A stretch of DNA of 64,000 nt from NCBI GenBank assembly GCA_035938395.1, contig DASZGY010000023.1, positions 1 to 64,000 on the forward strand. The letters run 5' to 3'. The notes under the pieces were generated by a model that did no database searches, was not told the DNA's origin, and saw only the letters and a list, made by a program, of their open reading frames with translations. The translations under genes were made by a program, and so were the position numbers. This DNA is from JALZAA01 sp035938395. GTDB lineage: Bacteria; Actinomycetota; Acidimicrobiia; IMCC26256; JACDBD01. Of this stretch, positions 49,465-56,882 are shown in pieces; the stretch's first letter is position 1, and each line of letters starts with the position of its first letter.

Positions 49465-49539
49465 TTACCGGTACCCGTAGTGGGCGGTGACCCAGGCGAG
49501 GTTCCGCACGGGGGATGTCCATTGGTACCAGGAGCTCAT
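49465..49539 (-). CDS. 24-residue leader-like peptide upstream of egtA
   Basis: Very short ORF with sequence MSSWYQWTSPVRNLAWVTAH followed by four residues YGYR. It has an ideal AGGAGGA ribosome site 5 bases upstream, and its TAA is followed after 2 bases by the egtA GTG. It contains three Trp and three Tyr, one His and no Cys. The arrangement means ribosomes reach egtA by reinitiation or coupling. It could be a regulatory leader, a small functional protein, or simply a translation enhancer. I do not recognise it. Confidence 0.6.
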   Translation of the reverse strand: MSSWYQWTSPVRNLAWVTAHYGYR

Positions 49540-49639
49540 GGGTTCCTCCTGCCAGGTTTCGGTCGGGTCGGTCTCACGTTGTACGGACTCGGGGACGGAT
49601 CGGACGGGCGGTTTCGTGGAAACGCACCGGCGCGCACTC

Positions 49640-50818
49640 TCAGGCCGAGGTTCGCTCCGCTTCGACGGTGGCGGGCTCGGCCGCGGCGGGCGCGGCGCTG
49701 GCGTGCTCGGCGGCGGCCTCGTCGAGGGAGCTGCGCAGCGCGCGGTAGATCGCATCCGGGGTGAGCACGCCCAGGAAGCGTTCCCCCTCGACGACCGCGA
49801 CCCACCCGTAATCGGTGAGAAGCATGGCTGCGAGAGCGTTCTCGAGGTAGTCGTCGGTCGACACCCACGACTCGACGCGCTCGACGCGGTCACCGGCGGC
49901 GCCCTCACCGGCCGCGTTGGCGGCCCGGACGTGGCCCCGGAGGCGACCGTCGGCGTCGACCACGGCGACCCATGGGGTACCGGTGCGGCTCATGATCCCG
50001 CGGGCGTGGGCGAGCGATTCGGACGGCAGCACCGTGGGCGGGTGCTCGAGGCCCTCGATCTCGATGGGCGTCACCTTGAGCCGCTTGAGCGCCCGGTCGG
50101 CGCCGACGAAGTCGGCCACGAAGTCGGAAGCGGGGTTGCCGAGCACCTCGGCAGGGGTGTCGTACTGGGCGAGCACGCCGCCGACCTCGAGGATGGCGAT
50201 GCGGTCGCCCATCTTGACCGCCTCCTCGATGTCGTGAGTCACGAACAAGATGGTCTTGCGGACCGTCTCCTGGAGCCGCAGGAACTCGTCCTGTAGCCGC
50301 GTCCGGGTGACGGGGTCGATGGCGCCGAACGGCTCGTCCATGAGCAGCACGGGCGGGTCGGCGGCCAGGGCGCGGGCGACGCCCACCCGCTGGCGTTGGC
50401 CACCGGACAGCTGGGCCGGGTACCGATGGCGGAAGGTCGTCGGGTCGAGACCGACCAGCTCCATGAGCTCGTTCACGCGGGCGGTGACCCGGTCGCGGTG
50501 CCAGCCGAGGAGGCGGGGGACGGTCCCCACGTTGCCGGCGATCGTCTGGTGCGGGAACAGACCGACCTGCTGGATCACGTAGCCGATGCGACGCCGCAGA
50601 CCGACCGGGTCGACGCCGGTCACGTCCTCGTCGTCGAGGTAGATGCGGCCGCTGGTCGGCTCGATGAGCCGGTTCACCATCTTCAAGGTCGTGGTCTTTC
50701 CGCAGCCGGATGGGCCGACCAGGATGCTGATCTCCCCTTCCGGCACGTCGAGACTCAGGTCGGTGACCGCGACAGTGCCGTCGGGAAACCGCTTGGAGAC
50801 CTCGTCGAGGCGGATCAT
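49640..50818 (-). CDS. Glycine betaine/proline-type ABC transporter ATPase with CBS domains (OpuCA-like)
   Basis: ATPase of the quaternary-amine uptake family, 392 residues. The ABC domain has LVGPSGCGKTTTLKMVNRLI, IGYVIQQVGLFPHQTIAGNV, AQLSGGQRQRVGVARALAAD and PVLLMDEPFGAIDPVTRT, diagnostic for OpuA/OpuC/ProV. Two CBS repeats (about 250-370), including GTPWVAVVDADGRLRGHVRA and DYGWVAVVEGERFLGVLTPD, would sense ionic strength or nucleotides. The matching permease and binding-protein genes are at 53155-55572 on the other strand, beyond two glycosyltransferase genes, so this system has been split. Confidence 0.92.
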   Translation of the reverse strand: MIRLDEVSKRFPDGTVAVTDLSLDVPEGEISILVGPSGCGKTTTLKMVNRLIEPTSGRIYLDDEDVTGVDPVGLRRRIGYVIQQVGLFPHQTIAGNVGTVPRLLGWHRDRVTARVNELMELVGLDPTTFRHRYPAQLSGGQRQRVGVARALAADPPVLLMDEPFGAIDPVTRTRLQDEFLRLQETVRKTILFVTHDIEEAVKMGDRIAILEVGGVLAQYDTPAEVLGNPASDFVADFVGADRALKRLKVTPIEIEGLEHPPTVLPSESLAHARGIMSRTGTPWVAVVDADGRLRGHVRAANAAGEGAAGDRVERVESWVSTDDYLENALAAMLLTDYGWVAVVEGERFLGVLTPDAIYRALRSSLDEAAAEHASAAPAAAEPATVEAERTSA

Positions 50819-50858
50819 GGGCCGGACCCCCGGTCGGTCCGCTGAAGGTTACCCGGCC

Positions 50859-51989
50859 TCAGTGTGCGCGGTGACCACCGCCCGCGGCCTCTCGGAAGAT
50901 CTCGGCGAACCGCCCGGTGCGAGTAGCGGGCTGCAATGCCGGCCGCAGGCGCCGTGTCGCGCCGCCCGTCGTCAGGGGACCGATTCGCACGATCGCGTCG
51001 GCCAGGGCGGCGGCATCCCCGGGCGTCACGGTCGTGCCGCTCCCCGGGACGGCGCGGGCCAGGATCTCGGGCGCGCCGCCGGCGTCGGTCACGACGACCG
51101 GCGTACCGCTCGCCAGCGCCTCGACGACGACGATCCCGTACGGCTCCGGCTCCGTGGACGGCAGCACGAAGAGGTCGAGGTCCGCGAACAGCTCGGGCGT
51201 GTCGGTGCGGGGACCGAGCCAGTGGACATCCGGAAGCTGCGCAGCGCGCGTCGCCAGGTCGATGGCGAGTTGCTCCTTCCCGGTCACCGGCGCGCCCGCC
51301 ACGACGAGGTGCAGGTCGGCCCGTCGCCCCTTGGCGCGCTCGAACGCGTCGAGCAACACGTCGAAGCCCTTCCACGTGTCGATGCGCCCGACCGCGCCCA
51401 CCAGCGGGGTTTCGTCCGGGATCCCGACGCCGTCCCGGAACCGCCCGGCCAGCTCGGGTCGGAACTCGGCCGGGTCGACCGTCTCGTACACGACCTCGAC
51501 GTTCGCCGGGTCGAGCTGGTCGGCGATCGCCTGCGACATGCAGACGACCTTCACCGCGAAGTGCTGAGCAAGGAAGCGCTCGAGCTGCAAAGCGGCGTGG
51601 GATTGCACGACGATCTCGCGCGCCTGCCAGACGTGCGGCCGACCCGTGATCGCGGCCGCCGCCCACCCGTACAGCGAATGCAGCGAGTTCGAATGCACGA
51701 CGTCGATGCGCAACCGGCGGATCAGGCGAACGAGCCGCGTCACCGCGACCGGCCACGCGGCGACGTAGCCCGCCCACTCGCCGGCGCCGTGGCTCGTCGA
51801 CAGGCGCTCCATCGGGACCGTGTGGAGGCCGGCGCCGGCGGCGGCGAACTCCTCGGCCAGCGGTGAGCGACCCGGGAGCGCGACGTGGCAATCGAACTCG
51901 TCGGGTGGGAGGCTGCGCAGCATCCGCACGAGGAGGTAGTCCGATCCGCCTCGCTCGGCGACCGGTTGGACGGAGAGCAGCCGGATCAT
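50859..51989 (-). CDS. GT4-family glycosyltransferase
   Basis: 376-residue GT-B fold glycosyltransferase. N-domain: RLLSVQPVAERGGSDYLLVR, RIDVVHSNSLHSLYGWAAAA. C-domain: PLVGAVGRIDTWKGFDVLLD and the nucleotide-sugar site STEPEPYGIVVVEALASGTP with its two glutamates, then VTDAGGAPEILA. It transfers a sugar from a nucleotide donor, probably to a cell-surface glycan or glycolipid. Its ATG overlaps the ATG of the divergent glycosyltransferase by two bases (CATG at 51987-51990). The ABC ATPase gene follows after 40 bases. Confidence 0.88.
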   Translation of the reverse strand: MIRLLSVQPVAERGGSDYLLVRMLRSLPPDEFDCHVALPGRSPLAEEFAAAGAGLHTVPMERLSTSHGAGEWAGYVAAWPVAVTRLVRLIRRLRIDVVHSNSLHSLYGWAAAAITGRPHVWQAREIVVQSHAALQLERFLAQHFAVKVVCMSQAIADQLDPANVEVVYETVDPAEFRPELAGRFRDGVGIPDETPLVGAVGRIDTWKGFDVLLDAFERAKGRRADLHLVVAGAPVTGKEQLAIDLATRAAQLPDVHWLGPRTDTPELFADLDLFVLPSTEPEPYGIVVVEALASGTPVVVTDAGGAPEILARAVPGSGTTVTPGDAAALADAIVRIGPLTTGGATRRLRPALQPATRTGRFAEIFREAAGGGHRAH

Positions 51990-53145
51990 GCGCGTCGCAC
52001 TGAACCTCGAGCAATTGCTCCAACCGGCCCCGGGCGGGATCGGTCGCTACACGGCCGAATTAGCGAGGCTACTGCCCGCCCTGCCGGCCGGGGACGGAGA
52101 CGAGATCACGCTCGTGCCGTTCGTCGCGAGGCATAGCCGGGAGGATGTCGAGACCAGGCTGCGCGAGTTCGGTCTCGGCGGCGTCGATCCCGTCGTGCTC
52201 CCCCTCCCTCGGCCGCTCCTGTACGACGCTTGGCATCTGCTTCGGCAGCCGGGACTCGGGCGTTCGCGCCGACTGCGGAACACGGACGTGGTTCACGCGC
52301 CGTCGGTTGCGGTGCCGCCGAAGTCGGACGTGCCGCTCGTCGTGACCGCGCACGACGCTGCACCGCTCATCTACCCGGAGACGTATCCGCGGCGGGGCCG
52401 ACGGTTCCACGCGCAGGGTCTCGCCGCCGCGGCCAAGCGGGCCGACCTCGTGATCACGGTCTCGCAATCGGCGGCGGAGGAGCTGGCCGCGTACACGGCG
52501 ATCCCGACGGAGCGGATACGAGTCGTGCCGAACGGTGTCGACCTCGAGATCGCAACCGACGCGCAAGTCGCCGCCACCCGACGCGAGTTCGAACTGGACG
52601 ACGCGCCGTACGTGTTCTGGGTCGGGAGCCTCGAGCCGCGCAAGAACGTCGAGCTGCTCGTCGACGCCTTCGTACGGTGGGCGTTGCACACCGACCTGCC
52701 GCACCTGCTCGTCCTCGCGGGACCGGCCGGTTGGCTCGAGGACGAGACGAGCGTGCTCGCGCCCGCGCGGCGGCTGGGGAACCGCGTCCGCACGCTCGGC
52801 CGCGTCGGTGACCCGGCGTTGGGCGCGCTGTACCGCGGCGCGGACCTGTTCGCGTTCCCGAGCCGGCACGAGGGCTTCGGGATCCCGGTCCTCGAGGCCA
52901 TGGCGCAGGAGACGCCGGTCCTCGCCGCCGACATCCCCGCGCTGCGGGAGATCGCGGCGGGCGCCGCCGTGCTCCGATCGCCCGACGACACGGATGCGTG
53001 GGTCGCCGCGCTCGACAACCTCCTGCACGACGAGGCCGAGCTCTCACGGTGGGGCAGCCTCGGTCGTGGACGCGCGCAGGGCTACTCGTGGACGCGCTGC
53101 GCAGAAGAGACGCGGGCTATATATCTCGAGGCGGTCGGGGCATAA
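51988..53145 (+). CDS. GT4-family glycosyltransferase (mannosyltransferase-like)
   Basis: 385-residue GT-B glycosyltransferase of the group 1 type. It opens MRVALNLEQLLQPAPGGIGRYT (a GGxGRY glycine loop), has VHAPSVAVPP, a linker helix with ADLVITVSQSAAEELAAY, then VPNGVDLE, FWVGSLEPRKNVELLVDAF and the donor-binding FPSRHEGFGIPVLEAMAQET. This pattern resembles mannosyltransferases such as MtfB or PimB-like enzymes; the acceptor is unknown. ATG 51988 shares two bases with the start codon of the divergent glycosyltransferase. A GGAG 12 bases upstream is a weak ribosome site. Confidence 0.88.
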   Translation: MRVALNLEQLLQPAPGGIGRYTAELARLLPALPAGDGDEITLVPFVARHSREDVETRLREFGLGGVDPVVLPLPRPLLYDAWHLLRQPGLGRSRRLRNTDVVHAPSVAVPPKSDVPLVVTAHDAAPLIYPETYPRRGRRFHAQGLAAAAKRADLVITVSQSAAEELAAYTAIPTERIRVVPNGVDLEIATDAQVAATRREFELDDAPYVFWVGSLEPRKNVELLVDAFVRWALHTDLPHLLVLAGPAGWLEDETSVLAPARRLGNRVRTLGRVGDPALGALYRGADLFAFPSRHEGFGIPVLEAMAQETPVLAADIPALREIAAGAAVLRSPDDTDAWVAALDNLLHDEAELSRWGSLGRGRAQGYSWTRCAEETRAIYLEAVGA

Positions 53146-53154
53146 TCACAACGG

Positions 53155-53841
53155 ATGGGGCCCCTGCAGCTCGCGCAGGACATCGGTTCCAAATGGATCT
53201 ACTGGCCGTGGGTCGGTGACCACCTCGACGAGATCCGTACGCGGCTCGCCGAGCACATCACGCTGACGTTCTGGGCCGTCCTGCTCGGCTTCCTGATCGC
53301 GTTCCCGCTCGCGCTGCTCGCGGTCCGGTATCGCCGCCTGTACCCCCCGGTCATCGGAGTCACGGGCGTGCTGTACACGATCCCGTCGATCGCGCTGTTC
53401 GTGTTCCTGATCCCGTGGACCGGCCTCTCGCGCACGACCGCGCTCGTTCCGCTCGTCGCCTACACGCTGTTGATCCTGATCCGGAACATCGTCGCCGGCC
53501 TCGACGGAGTGCCGGCGGAGGTTCGGGAGGCCGCGCAGGGGATGGGCTACCGGCGTTTCCGCCAGCTGTTCTCGGTCGAGCTCCCGCTCGCGCTCCCCGC
53601 CATCGTCGCCGGCCTCCGCATCGCGACCGTCACCACGATCGGCTTGATCACCGTCACCGCGCTCATCGGTCAAGGCGGTCTCGGGCAGTTCATGCTCGAC
53701 GGGTTCCAGCGCGACTTCCGCACGCCGCTCACGGTCGGGATCATCCTCTCGGTCGCGCTGGCCGTGGTCGCCGATCTCCTGCTCGTCGGCGCGCAGCGGC
53801 TCGTGTCGCCGTGGGCGCGCGCGGAGAGAAGAAAGAGCTAG
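53155..53841 (+). CDS. Glycine betaine/choline-type ABC permease (OpuCB-like), first
   Basis: 228-residue inner-membrane permease with five to six helices. HITLTFWAVLLGFLIAFPLA and YTIPSIALFVFLIP are typical of the OpuC/ProW permease domain, and the EAA loop is EVREAAQGMGYRRFRQLFSV. It begins 9 bases after the glycosyltransferase stop, and the second permease starts 2 bases after its own stop. With the ATPase at 49640 and binding protein at 54652 it would form an importer for glycine betaine, proline betaine or choline. The substrate is not determined by sequence. Confidence 0.92.
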   Translation: MGPLQLAQDIGSKWIYWPWVGDHLDEIRTRLAEHITLTFWAVLLGFLIAFPLALLAVRYRRLYPPVIGVTGVLYTIPSIALFVFLIPWTGLSRTTALVPLVAYTLLILIRNIVAGLDGVPAEVREAAQGMGYRRFRQLFSVELPLALPAIVAGLRIATVTTIGLITVTALIGQGGLGQFMLDGFQRDFRTPLTVGIILSVALAVVADLLLVGAQRLVSPWARAERRKS

Positions 53842-53843
53842 GC

Positions 53844-54617
53844 GTGGGATTCCTCGGGGACGTCGTCAACTGGTTCAGCGACGGATCGCATTGGAGCGGG
53901 AACGACGGCGTCATCCACCGCATGACCGAGCACGTCCAGATCTCGGTCGTCTCCATCGTGGTCGCGGCCCTGATCGCGCTGCCGATCGGCTTCCTGATCG
54001 GTCACGTGCGCAAAGGCGGCATCGCCGCCGTCAACATCTCCAACATCGGAAGAGCGCTGCCGTCGTTCGCGTTGCTCATCCTCATGGTGCAGATCTTCGG
54101 GCTCGGCGAGCCATCGGGGGCCTTCTCGTTCATCGGGTCGTTCCCGACGTTCGTCGTGCTCGTCGCCCTCGCGATCCCGCCGATGCTCACCAACACCTAC
54201 ATCGGCATGGTCGGGGTCGACCCGGAGGTTCGCGAGGCCGCCCGCGGCATGGGCATGTCGGGCCGGCAGCTCCTGCGTGGTGTCGAGGCGCCGATCGCGC
54301 TGCCCCTGGTGTGGGCAGGGATCAGAACGGGCGCGATCGCGGTGGTCGCCACGGCGACGCTGGCCGCGTACACGGGATGGGGCGGGCTCGGCCGCTTCAT
54401 CATCGACGGCCTCTCGACCCAGGACTATGTGCAGGTGTTCGCGGGCGCGGTGCTCGTGGCCCTGCTCGCGATCGTGTTCGAGTTCGGGCTCGCGGGGCTG
54501 CAACACCTGACGGTGTCTCGCGGCCTTCGCGTGAGTGCGCGTCCCGGGCGCCGCGTCGAAGACTCGGTCCCGGAGGTCGCACCCACGCCGGCTGTGCCGA
54601 CGCGCCCGACGGGGTAA
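53844..54617 (+). CDS. Glycine betaine/choline-type ABC permease (OpuCD-like), second
   Basis: 257-residue permease paralogous to the preceding one. It has EHVQISVVSIVVAALIALPI, NIGRALPSFALLILMVQIFG, the EAA loop EVREAARGMGMSGRQLLRGV and TLAAYTGWGGLGRFIIDGLS. The C-terminal 35 residues are a cytoplasmic Pro/Arg-rich tail. GTG 53844 follows the upstream stop after 2 bases, so translation is coupled. Next comes the binding-protein gene after 34 bases. Confidence 0.9.
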   Translation: MGFLGDVVNWFSDGSHWSGNDGVIHRMTEHVQISVVSIVVAALIALPIGFLIGHVRKGGIAAVNISNIGRALPSFALLILMVQIFGLGEPSGAFSFIGSFPTFVVLVALAIPPMLTNTYIGMVGVDPEVREAARGMGMSGRQLLRGVEAPIALPLVWAGIRTGAIAVVATATLAAYTGWGGLGRFIIDGLSTQDYVQVFAGAVLVALLAIVFEFGLAGLQHLTVSRGLRVSARPGRRVEDSVPEVAPTPAVPTRPTG

Positions 54618-54651
54618 GAGTGCAGGGGGTCCCAACAGAAAGGAACGGGGG

Positions 54652-55572
54652 ATGATCAAGGCACGAGTGCGATTCCCGGGTCGAACGCTCGGTGCGATGC
54701 TGATCGGGCTCATCGTGGTCGTGGCCACCGCGGGAGTGGGTGGCGCCGACCCGGCACAGGGGGGTGGCAAGGGCTCGCTGACAATGGGCTCGAAGAATCT
54801 TCCCGGCGCGCAGGTCCTCGGGCAGGTGTACGGCCAGGCGCTGGCGAAGGACGGGTACCAGATGTCGTACAAGGAGAACCTCGGGACCACCGAGGTCGTG
54901 TTCGCCGCGCTCCAGAACGGCGACATCGACCTGTACCCCGACTACATGAACACGGTGGTCCAGTTCCTCGGCGGCACCGGGGGCGCCGACGTCACTCAGG
55001 TGAAGAGTGAGCTGGACACGCTGCTCCAGGGCAAGGGCATCGTGGCCACCGCGCCCGCGCCGGCGGTCGACGTCAACGGCTTCTACGTCACCAAGAAGAC
55101 GGCCAGCAAGTACAAGCTGAAGACGATGTCGGATCTGACGAAGGTCGCTCCGAGGCTCACGTTCGGCGGGCCGCCCGAGTGCCAGGATCGTCCGCTGTGC
55201 CTCGGCGACACGTCGCAGCAGCTCTACGCCCTCCAGTTCAAGGAGGTCAAGAAGCTCGACACGGGTGGTCCCGTCACGGTCAAGGCGCTCGAGGACGGCA
55301 ACGTGCAGGTAGCGGAGCTGTTCACGGGCAGCAGCGTGATCCCGAAGGACGCCGTCCTGCTGAAGGACGACAAGGGCCTCCAGGGCGCCGACAACCCGGT
55401 GGTGCTCATCAGGGAGAGCAAGAACACGCCGCAGCTCGACGCGACGCTGAACAAGGTGTCGGCCAAGATCACGACCGCGCAGTACCGCAAGATGACGCTC
55501 GCGGTGCAGAACCAGAAGCAAGACCCGGCCGACGTCGCCAAGACGTTCCTGAAGAACAACAAGTTGGCTTGA
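54652..55572 (+). CDS. Glycine betaine/choline-type substrate-binding protein (OpuCC/OsmF-like)
   Basis: Exported binding protein of 306 residues with a Sec signal peptide (MIKARVRFPGRTLGAMLIGL then a hydrophobic core). It lacks a lipobox cysteine, so anchoring is unclear. The mature part has LTMGSKNLPGAQVLGQVYGQ, NGDIDLYPDYMNTVVQFLGG, LTFGGPPECQDRPLCLG with a likely disulfide, and ELFTGSSVIPKDAVLLKDD, all typical of the OpuAC-like QAT family. AGGAACGGGGG precedes ATG 54652. A strong hairpin follows the stop. Confidence 0.92.
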   Translation: MIKARVRFPGRTLGAMLIGLIVVVATAGVGGADPAQGGGKGSLTMGSKNLPGAQVLGQVYGQALAKDGYQMSYKENLGTTEVVFAALQNGDIDLYPDYMNTVVQFLGGTGGADVTQVKSELDTLLQGKGIVATAPAPAVDVNGFYVTKKTASKYKLKTMSDLTKVAPRLTFGGPPECQDRPLCLGDTSQQLYALQFKEVKKLDTGGPVTVKALEDGNVQVAELFTGSSVIPKDAVLLKDDKGLQGADNPVVLIRESKNTPQLDATLNKVSAKITTAQYRKMTLAVQNQKQDPADVAKTFLKNNKLA

Positions 55573-55590
55573 CGGTCGGCGACGCCAGAA

Positions 55591-55628
55591 CGCGAACCGG
55601 CCCCGCCTCACGGCGGGGCCGGTTCGCG
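55591..55628. terminator. Strong bidirectional terminator hairpin
   Basis: A 17-bp perfect inverted repeat, CGCGAACCGGCCCCGCC (55591-55607) and GGCGGGGCCGGTTCGCG (55612-55628), with a TCAC loop, between the convergent binding-protein and msrA genes. No T-run follows on either strand, as is common in high-GC actinobacteria. Confidence 0.8.
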
Positions 55629-55645
55629 TGTCGGTTGTGATCGCG

Positions 55646-56140
55646 TCAGTTGCTGACGGTGATCGCGCAGCTCGCCATCCCGCGCTTCTCGAGGTAGCGC
55701 TGGTGGTAGTCCTCGGCCGGCCAGAACTCGGAGGCGGCCGTGATCTCGGTGACGATCGGCCGCTTGAACCGAGCCTGCGCGGCTTCCTTCGACGCCTTCG
55801 CCGCGACTTCCTGCTCGGGCGACTGGAAGAAGATCGCCGAGCGGTACTGGTCGCCGACGTCGGGGCCCTGCCGGTTGAGCTGGGTCGGGTCGTGGAGCTG
55901 CCAGAAGGCGTCGAGCAGCTGGTCGTAGGTCACCTGGGCGGGGTCGTACTCGACGAGCACCGCCTCGGCGTGGCCGGTCGTATGGCTGCAGACCTGCTCG
56001 TAGCTCGGGTGGTCCGTGCGACCGCCGGTGTAGCCCACGGTCGTCGCGATCACGCCCGGGATCTGCCGGAACTCGGCCTCGACTCCCCAGAAGCATCCGG
56101 CCGCGAAGGTCGCCTTCTCAGTGTGCTGTGTGTCCGTCAT
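55646..56140 (-). CDS. msrA: Peptide methionine sulfoxide reductase MsrA
   Basis: Reduces methionine-S-sulfoxide in proteins with thioredoxin; 164 residues. The active site is FAAGCFWGVE with Cys16, followed by VGYTGGRTDHPSYEQVCSHT, the AEAVLVEYDP strand, QLHDPTQLNRQGPDVGDQYR and PAEDYHQRYL, all diagnostic. AAAGGG precedes ATG 56140. It stands alone in its transcript, with a hairpin terminator on its 3' side shared with the binding-protein gene. Confidence 0.96.
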   Translation of the reverse strand: MTDTQHTEKATFAAGCFWGVEAEFRQIPGVIATTVGYTGGRTDHPSYEQVCSHTTGHAEAVLVEYDPAQVTYDQLLDAFWQLHDPTQLNRQGPDVGDQYRSAIFFQSPEQEVAAKASKEAAQARFKRPIVTEITAASEFWPAEDYHQRYLEKRGMASCAITVSN

Positions 56141-56211
56141 GTCCCTTTTCGCCCCGTCGTGTCGTCGTCTGGTCACTCCAGTGAACACCCGGGCCCGGGG
56201 GTTGTTCCGTC

Positions 56212-56823
56212 CTACCAACCGCGGTCGATCCACTCCTGGAGGTGCGGTCGCTCGGTGTCGAGGGTCGTGTCGAGGCCGTGGCCAGGGAGCACGAGCAGGT
56301 CGTCGGGGAGCGAGAACAGGCGCCGGTCGATCGACTCGATGATCTGGTCGAAGTCGCCGCCCGGGAGGCTCGTGTTCCCGGGCCCGCCCGGGAACAGGGT
56401 GTCGCCGCTGAACAGCACGGGGTGGCCCTCGAGCAGGAAACACGTCGACCCGGCCGTGTGTCCGGGCGTGTGGATCGTCCGCAGCCGCAGATCACCGACC
56501 TCGATCACGTCGCCGTCGGGGATCGTGAAGTCGTACGCCGGCAGCATCGACGCGTCCTCGGGCGCGATCCCGACGTCGATGCCAGCGTCGCGCACCGCCT
56601 CGACGGCCTGGATGTGGTCCCAGTGCCCGTGGGTGGTGAGGACACGCCGCACGCCTGTAGCCCGGCTCACATCCAGGAGCAGCTCGTGCTCGTTGGCGGC
56701 GTCGAGCAGGGTCGCCGCCCCGGTGCCCTTGCTCCGGAGGATGAACACGTTGTTCTCGAACGGCCCGACCGTGAGCTTGTCGATCCGGGCGTCCGTGTCC
56801 TCGTAGTGAGGGGGCCGCGGCAC
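56212..56823 (-). CDS. Metallo-beta-lactamase fold hydrolase (glyoxalase II-like)
   Basis: 203-residue MBL-fold enzyme with the dinuclear metal site THGHWDH (His65, His67, Asp69, His70), TIHTPGHTAGSTCFLL, VLFSGDTLFPGG and LVLPGHGLDTTL. It is of the hydroxyacylglutathione-hydrolase-like group that hydrolyses thioesters or other small substrates; many members are of unknown function. GTG 56823 is divergent from the acyl-CoA dehydrogenase operon, with a TetR-type operator in the 59-base gap that could regulate both directions. Confidence 0.88.
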   Translation of the reverse strand: MPRPPHYEDTDARIDKLTVGPFENNVFILRSKGTGAATLLDAANEHELLLDVSRATGVRRVLTTHGHWDHIQAVEAVRDAGIDVGIAPEDASMLPAYDFTIPDGDVIEVGDLRLRTIHTPGHTAGSTCFLLEGHPVLFSGDTLFPGGPGNTSLPGGDFDQIIESIDRRLFSLPDDLLVLPGHGLDTTLDTERPHLQEWIDRGW

Positions 56824-56849
56824 GCGTTCAGGCTACCGGCACCTGGCAA

Positions 56850-56867
56850 CTTGACCGAGCGGTCCAG
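56850..56867. promoter_or_regulatory. TetR-type operator before the acyl-CoA dehydrogenase pair
   Basis: TTGACCGAGCGGTC (56851-56864) is a perfect CCG-N2-CGG palindrome core within CTTGACC-GAGC-GGTCCAG. It matches 16 of 18 bases of the site at 33950-33967. A TACCGT -10-like box (56868-56873) lies just downstream, 9 bases before ATG 56883, so a bound protein would block initiation. Confidence 0.6.
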
Positions 56868-56882
56868 TACCGTCCGTTTTCG

